Source: Mytilus trossulus (taxonomy: Eukaryota > Mollusca > Bivalvia > Mytilida > Mytilidae). Taken from it: a DNA stretch of 64,000 bases. Made by a program: the position numbers and the translations under genes. This document shows, one piece after another, positions 60,793 to 64,000 of the stretch (position 1 is the stretch's first letter; the number at the start of each line of letters is the position of its first letter). The stretch spans positions 44,299,270 through 44,363,269 of the forward strand of contig NC_086375.1 in the NCBI RefSeq assembly GCF_036588685.1, given 5' to 3'. The notes under the pieces were generated by a model. It searched no databases, was not told where the DNA came from, and saw only the letters and a program-made list of their open reading frames with translations.

Positions 60793-63320
60793 CTAAAAAA
60801 TAAATGTTCATATACTGCAGAAGAATATCTTATATATATATATATATTCCCCACTGAGACAGAAATAATATGTGTGTTTCCTATTACATCTTTGAAAAAA
60901 AGGGTGCATGTAGGTGGGTACACATTTTTCCTAATTTTCCAATTTTTTTTACATTAAGTCTATGGGAGGGACATTCTGACTTGAACAGTTCTTATTGAAA
61001 AATGACAAAAAATTCTTTAGGGTATCATAGGCTATTTGTTAGCTTAAAAAATAGGAAGGGTATGGTAATATTTTCAATATCAGATTATTTTTGTTAGTGT
61101 TTTCTACAGAAAAATCAATACCATGTAATGTTATAAATACAGGATGAAGTAGACTATAGTATGAAATTCAAACATGCCCAATGCAGTTTATGGATTCTCT
61201 CTGAGAGAAAGATCAGATCATGTTTGGTTATACTTAGAATGAAGTCAATGGACACTATTGGTCACTAGAAGGAATCTACAATTAAGTACATGTAGTCAGA
61301 ATACTGGGATTATCAAATTGAAAGATTTTTCATCTTTGCTTCAGGATATAAAAGCTTACAGAAGACTAAAACATTTATATGATCAGTAATGTTAAAAAGA
61401 AATTAAAACCAAATAGGCATGATAGGGCTCTAATAAATATAATTATATTCTACATGTTCTACTCAAATACATAATTATGTATTGTTTATGTCTCTTTAAT
61501 ATATTGAAATAAATCATGGTCTAAGTAGTTTAACGCCTGTATCACTGTACTGGTCTGTCAACACTGAGGTTGTGAGTTAGAAAACTGTACATGGTACAGT
61601 TTCAAATGTCAATTGACAAGCTTTGTCAGTTTTCCTGCCAAAGGTTGGTGGTTCTTTCTTAACATTCTGGCTTCCTCAAACAATAAAACCTGACAGCCAT
61701 GAAATAGTCAATAGAGCTGAAAGTAATGTAAAACACCAATCAATCAATCATTGTATAGAGGCTAATCATAGTCTAGCTCAAGTTGATATCAAGCCATATC
61801 TAATTCTCAGGCGTCAAATGGTAATTTTTAGCGTCAAATTAATTAAAATTTTACCATGACTCATCAAATATCCTTATCGTGACACGTCGGAGGTCTCAAA
61901 TAATCAGTATGTGACATTAAACAAAAAAACAAAAAAACAAATGAAGACAATAACTAAGCAATTAACATCATAGGACACTGCCATGTGACAAGAGTTTTTA
62001 CCATTAACATGATTAATTGCATTATTTGTCACTAAAGTACCACATAAATTGTGACCTACTATATCAAGATCAAGTTTTTGGAAGTATTCAAAAGACTACT
62101 TGTTATGACCATCTTGGAAAAGTGTTCTTTCAAATGTAAAAGGGCCTAAATATACATGATATAAATAATTTAGTGTAGCCACTGCTGCAAGTGCAAGACA
62201 TGATTTGGTAGCTCATGTTTGTCCGTGTTTCTTTAACTGGGTCAATCGACAAAAGTAGCTTCTAAAGAATTTTCAGTTGGACAAAAGATACCTTTGAATG
62301 ATGCATCATAGTGCAAGGGAAGGGACAAAGGAGGAGTGCAAACTACTGCCATCCAGATGCTAGATACTTTTCTTGAAAAATCGATAGAGTGACTTCCCCT
62401 TTATTGTTTCTTGACTTATCTTTAGAAACAAGCGTTAGATATAGATGCATTCCGAAGTCTACTTTCATTTTATGAATCCTTGTCTAATCTTTGCTTCGCT
62501 CTACTGTAAAGCAGTGATACGGTTCCCAAGTTATTTTCATTTCCTTAATTTGTGACAGTCATGGAAACGGTAAGGAATATTTAGATAAATGATCCTTCAC
62601 ACACAAAATCAGTGCACCAGACAAAATAATTTTATGACTATCCATTAAAAAGCAAGTGTTAGTGTTACGAATCTGTCTCAGGTACCTGTATCACATTTGT
62701 TTAAATAACTGATAATGAATATATCTATGGGTTTTCTTCCTCATATATATTGATTGTTTCAGTCACTTAAAATGCTATTTTTAAAGCAAAGGAAGTTAAT
62801 TTTTAGTCAAAGATTTTTATTATAAATGTTTAAATAGCCGTTATCATGGTTTATATAGGGGTTTTATCCATTTGGGACCCTTGTCCATAGTTTTTGATAG
62901 TATGAACTATACATCCTGATCTAGACTACCTACATTATCAAACCTAGATTTTTAGACGTCAATGTATTTATTTCTTAGGTGATATTTTTGGGTAAGCGGA
63001 AGAAGGGATCCCGTAGACCGCCCTACGTCACGATGCATGAATTATGCATATTCTATTTATAGGCTATTTTTAAACGATTCGGAAAATACTAATGCTAATA
63101 ATAGAATTTTCTTAACATTTAAAACTATCTTAAAAAACCGATGCAAAATCATTAAGTTTCATGGAGAGTGGTAAAGGGTTATTTTCGTGGAACGTGATCG
63201 CGTTTTTTTATTTCACGTTCAACGTGTTTTTACTTTTTTATTTTACGTTCAGTCGTGCAAAACAGCTAGGTGTTCAACATGTTCTATTATAATGAAATTT
63301 TTATACATGCTTCGTGATTC
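60793..63320. other. Region upstream of the unidentified minus-strand gene
   Basis: Apart from SINEs around 61510-61935 I see no coding exon. The missing 5' exon(s) and promoter of the minus-strand gene may be here or beyond the window. Confidence 0.35.
61515..61765 (+). mobile_element. tRNA-derived SINE, degenerate
   Basis: 'tagtttaacgcctgtatcac' resembles a box A region, and GGTTGTGAGTTAGAAA resembles a damaged box B. The tail is 'caccaatcaatcaatcattg'. A second related tail with 'gtgacattaaacaaaaaaac' follows at 61905. Confidence 0.55.
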
Positions 63321-63327
63321 AAATATA

Positions 63328-63920
63328 AAAAAAGAAGATGTGGTATGATTGCCAAGGAGACAACTATCCACAAAAGACCATAATGACACAAAATTAACAA
63401 CTATAGGTCACCGCACGGCCTTCAACAATGAGCAAAGCCCATATGCCGCATAGTCAGCTATATAAGGACCCAATTAGACAATGTAAAACAATTCAATCGA
63501 GAAAACTAACGGCCTTATTTATGTAAAAAAATAAACGAAAAACAAATATGTAAAACATAAACCTACGACAACCACTGAATTCTAGCTAGGTTCCTGACTT
63601 GGGGCAGGCACATACATAAATAATTTGGCTGGGTTAAACATGTTAAACATGTTAGCGGTATCCCAACCCTCACCCTCACCAGTGGCGGATCCAGGAATTT
63701 TCATAAGTGGGGGCCCACTGACTGACCTAAGAGGGGGCCCGCTCCAGTCACGCTTCAGTGATTCCCTATATAAGCAACCAATTTTTTCCCCAAAAAGGGG
63801 GGGCGGGCCCCCTAGGCACCCCTCTTAATCCGCCTCTGCTCACCTGGGACAAGTGGTATAACAGTACAACATAAGAACGAACTATAAAAATCAGTTGAAA
63901 ATTTCAAAGGCTTAAAAGCT
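63328..63920 (+). repeat. Long copy of the GTGGTATGATTGCC/CTGACTTGGGGCAGGCAC repeat
   Basis: 'agatgtggtatgattgccaa', 'ctataggtcaccgcacggcc', 'atgagcaaagcccatatgcc', 'ctgacttggggcaggcacat' and 'ataacagtacaacataagaa' form one long unit. It shows that the short GTGGTATG family and the CCTGACTTGGGACAGGCAC family are parts of a single element. A MITE interrupts it at 63680. Confidence 0.75.
63680..63838. mobile_element. MITE with CAGTGGCGGATCCAGG end (hAT-like)
   Basis: CAGTGGCGGAT at the left and ATCCGCCTCTG at the right are inverted with one mismatch. The element is 159 bp and flanked by CTCAC on both sides (63675-63679, 63839-63843). The interior is G/C-homopolymer rich. CAG-GGCGGAT ends are common in hAT-type MITEs. 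Confidence 0.85.
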
Positions 63921-64000
63921 TATTTTGCGTGCTCAGTATTTAAAAAAACATTTAAAAAAAACATTAGACAGGGATCGTCAACATGGTAAAGAACGAAATT

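Noticed and set aside
62545-62575. ATGGAAACG followed by GTAAGG on the plus strand as a first exon of another gene
   Set aside because: Three codons and a donor are too little; no further exon seen before the window ends.
63625-63828. 67-codon plus-strand frame with Gly/Pro-rich end
   Set aside because: Translation of the repeat and the G/C-rich MITE, not a gene.

Overview
This window is AT-rich animal genomic DNA. The genes are split by short phase-consistent introns, and the intergenic and intronic space is full of dispersed repeats of kinds I associate with bivalve molluscs. Examples are elements ending in GCTCACTTGGCCC-type hairpins, GGACGCCGGACG runs, ATTGATTGATTG-headed repeats and tRNA-derived SINEs. 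A mussel (Mytilus-like) is my best guess, but it is inference. I see no bacterial genes, CRISPR arrays, rRNA or intact tRNA genes.

Layout. (1) 255-10211, + strand: the 3' eleven coding exons of a Dbl-family Rho guanine nucleotide exchange factor of the Asef/SPATA13/collybistin type (SH3-DH-PH); the 5' part lies outside the window. (2) 12376-15305: a dispersed repeat of tandem subunits, split by a second element (12863-14656) that carries a ~500-bp tandem triplication. (3) 17125-26110, - strand: a complete DHRS12 short-chain dehydrogenase gene of nine coding exons, plus two candidate duplicated upstream first exons. Its introns hold a LINE fragment (19576-20940), a MITE (21204-21699) and a Tigger/pogo-like element whose end abuts a splice donor. 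(4) 28340-31045: a second, decayed LINE on the - strand, interrupted by a ~211-bp MITE. (5) 33475-34303: a Tc1/mariner-like element with long inverted ends and a transposase N-terminal remnant. (6) 34601-47260, + strand: the AP-1 clathrin adaptor sigma subunit gene, with three constitutive exons and three mutually exclusive candidate last exons. (7) 49266-52000: a ~170-bp tandem array broken by a terminal-hairpin element, itself broken by a foldback element with 60-bp arms. (8) 54884-60792, - strand: seven exons, joined in frame, of the C-terminal ~237 residues of a helical protein I cannot name. (9) 61500-64000: SINEs and a hAT-like MITE.

The named genes are housekeeping or signalling functions: Rho-family activation at the membrane or cytoskeleton, NAD(P)-dependent oxidoreduction, and clathrin/AP-1 sorting at the trans-Golgi network and endosomes. 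I see no functional cluster. The more unusual content is at the transcript level (a triplicated splice donor, duplicated first exons, triplicated last exons) and in nested transposons whose empty sites can be read from within the window. All exon models come from reading splice sites and frame by eye, without transcripts or database searches.
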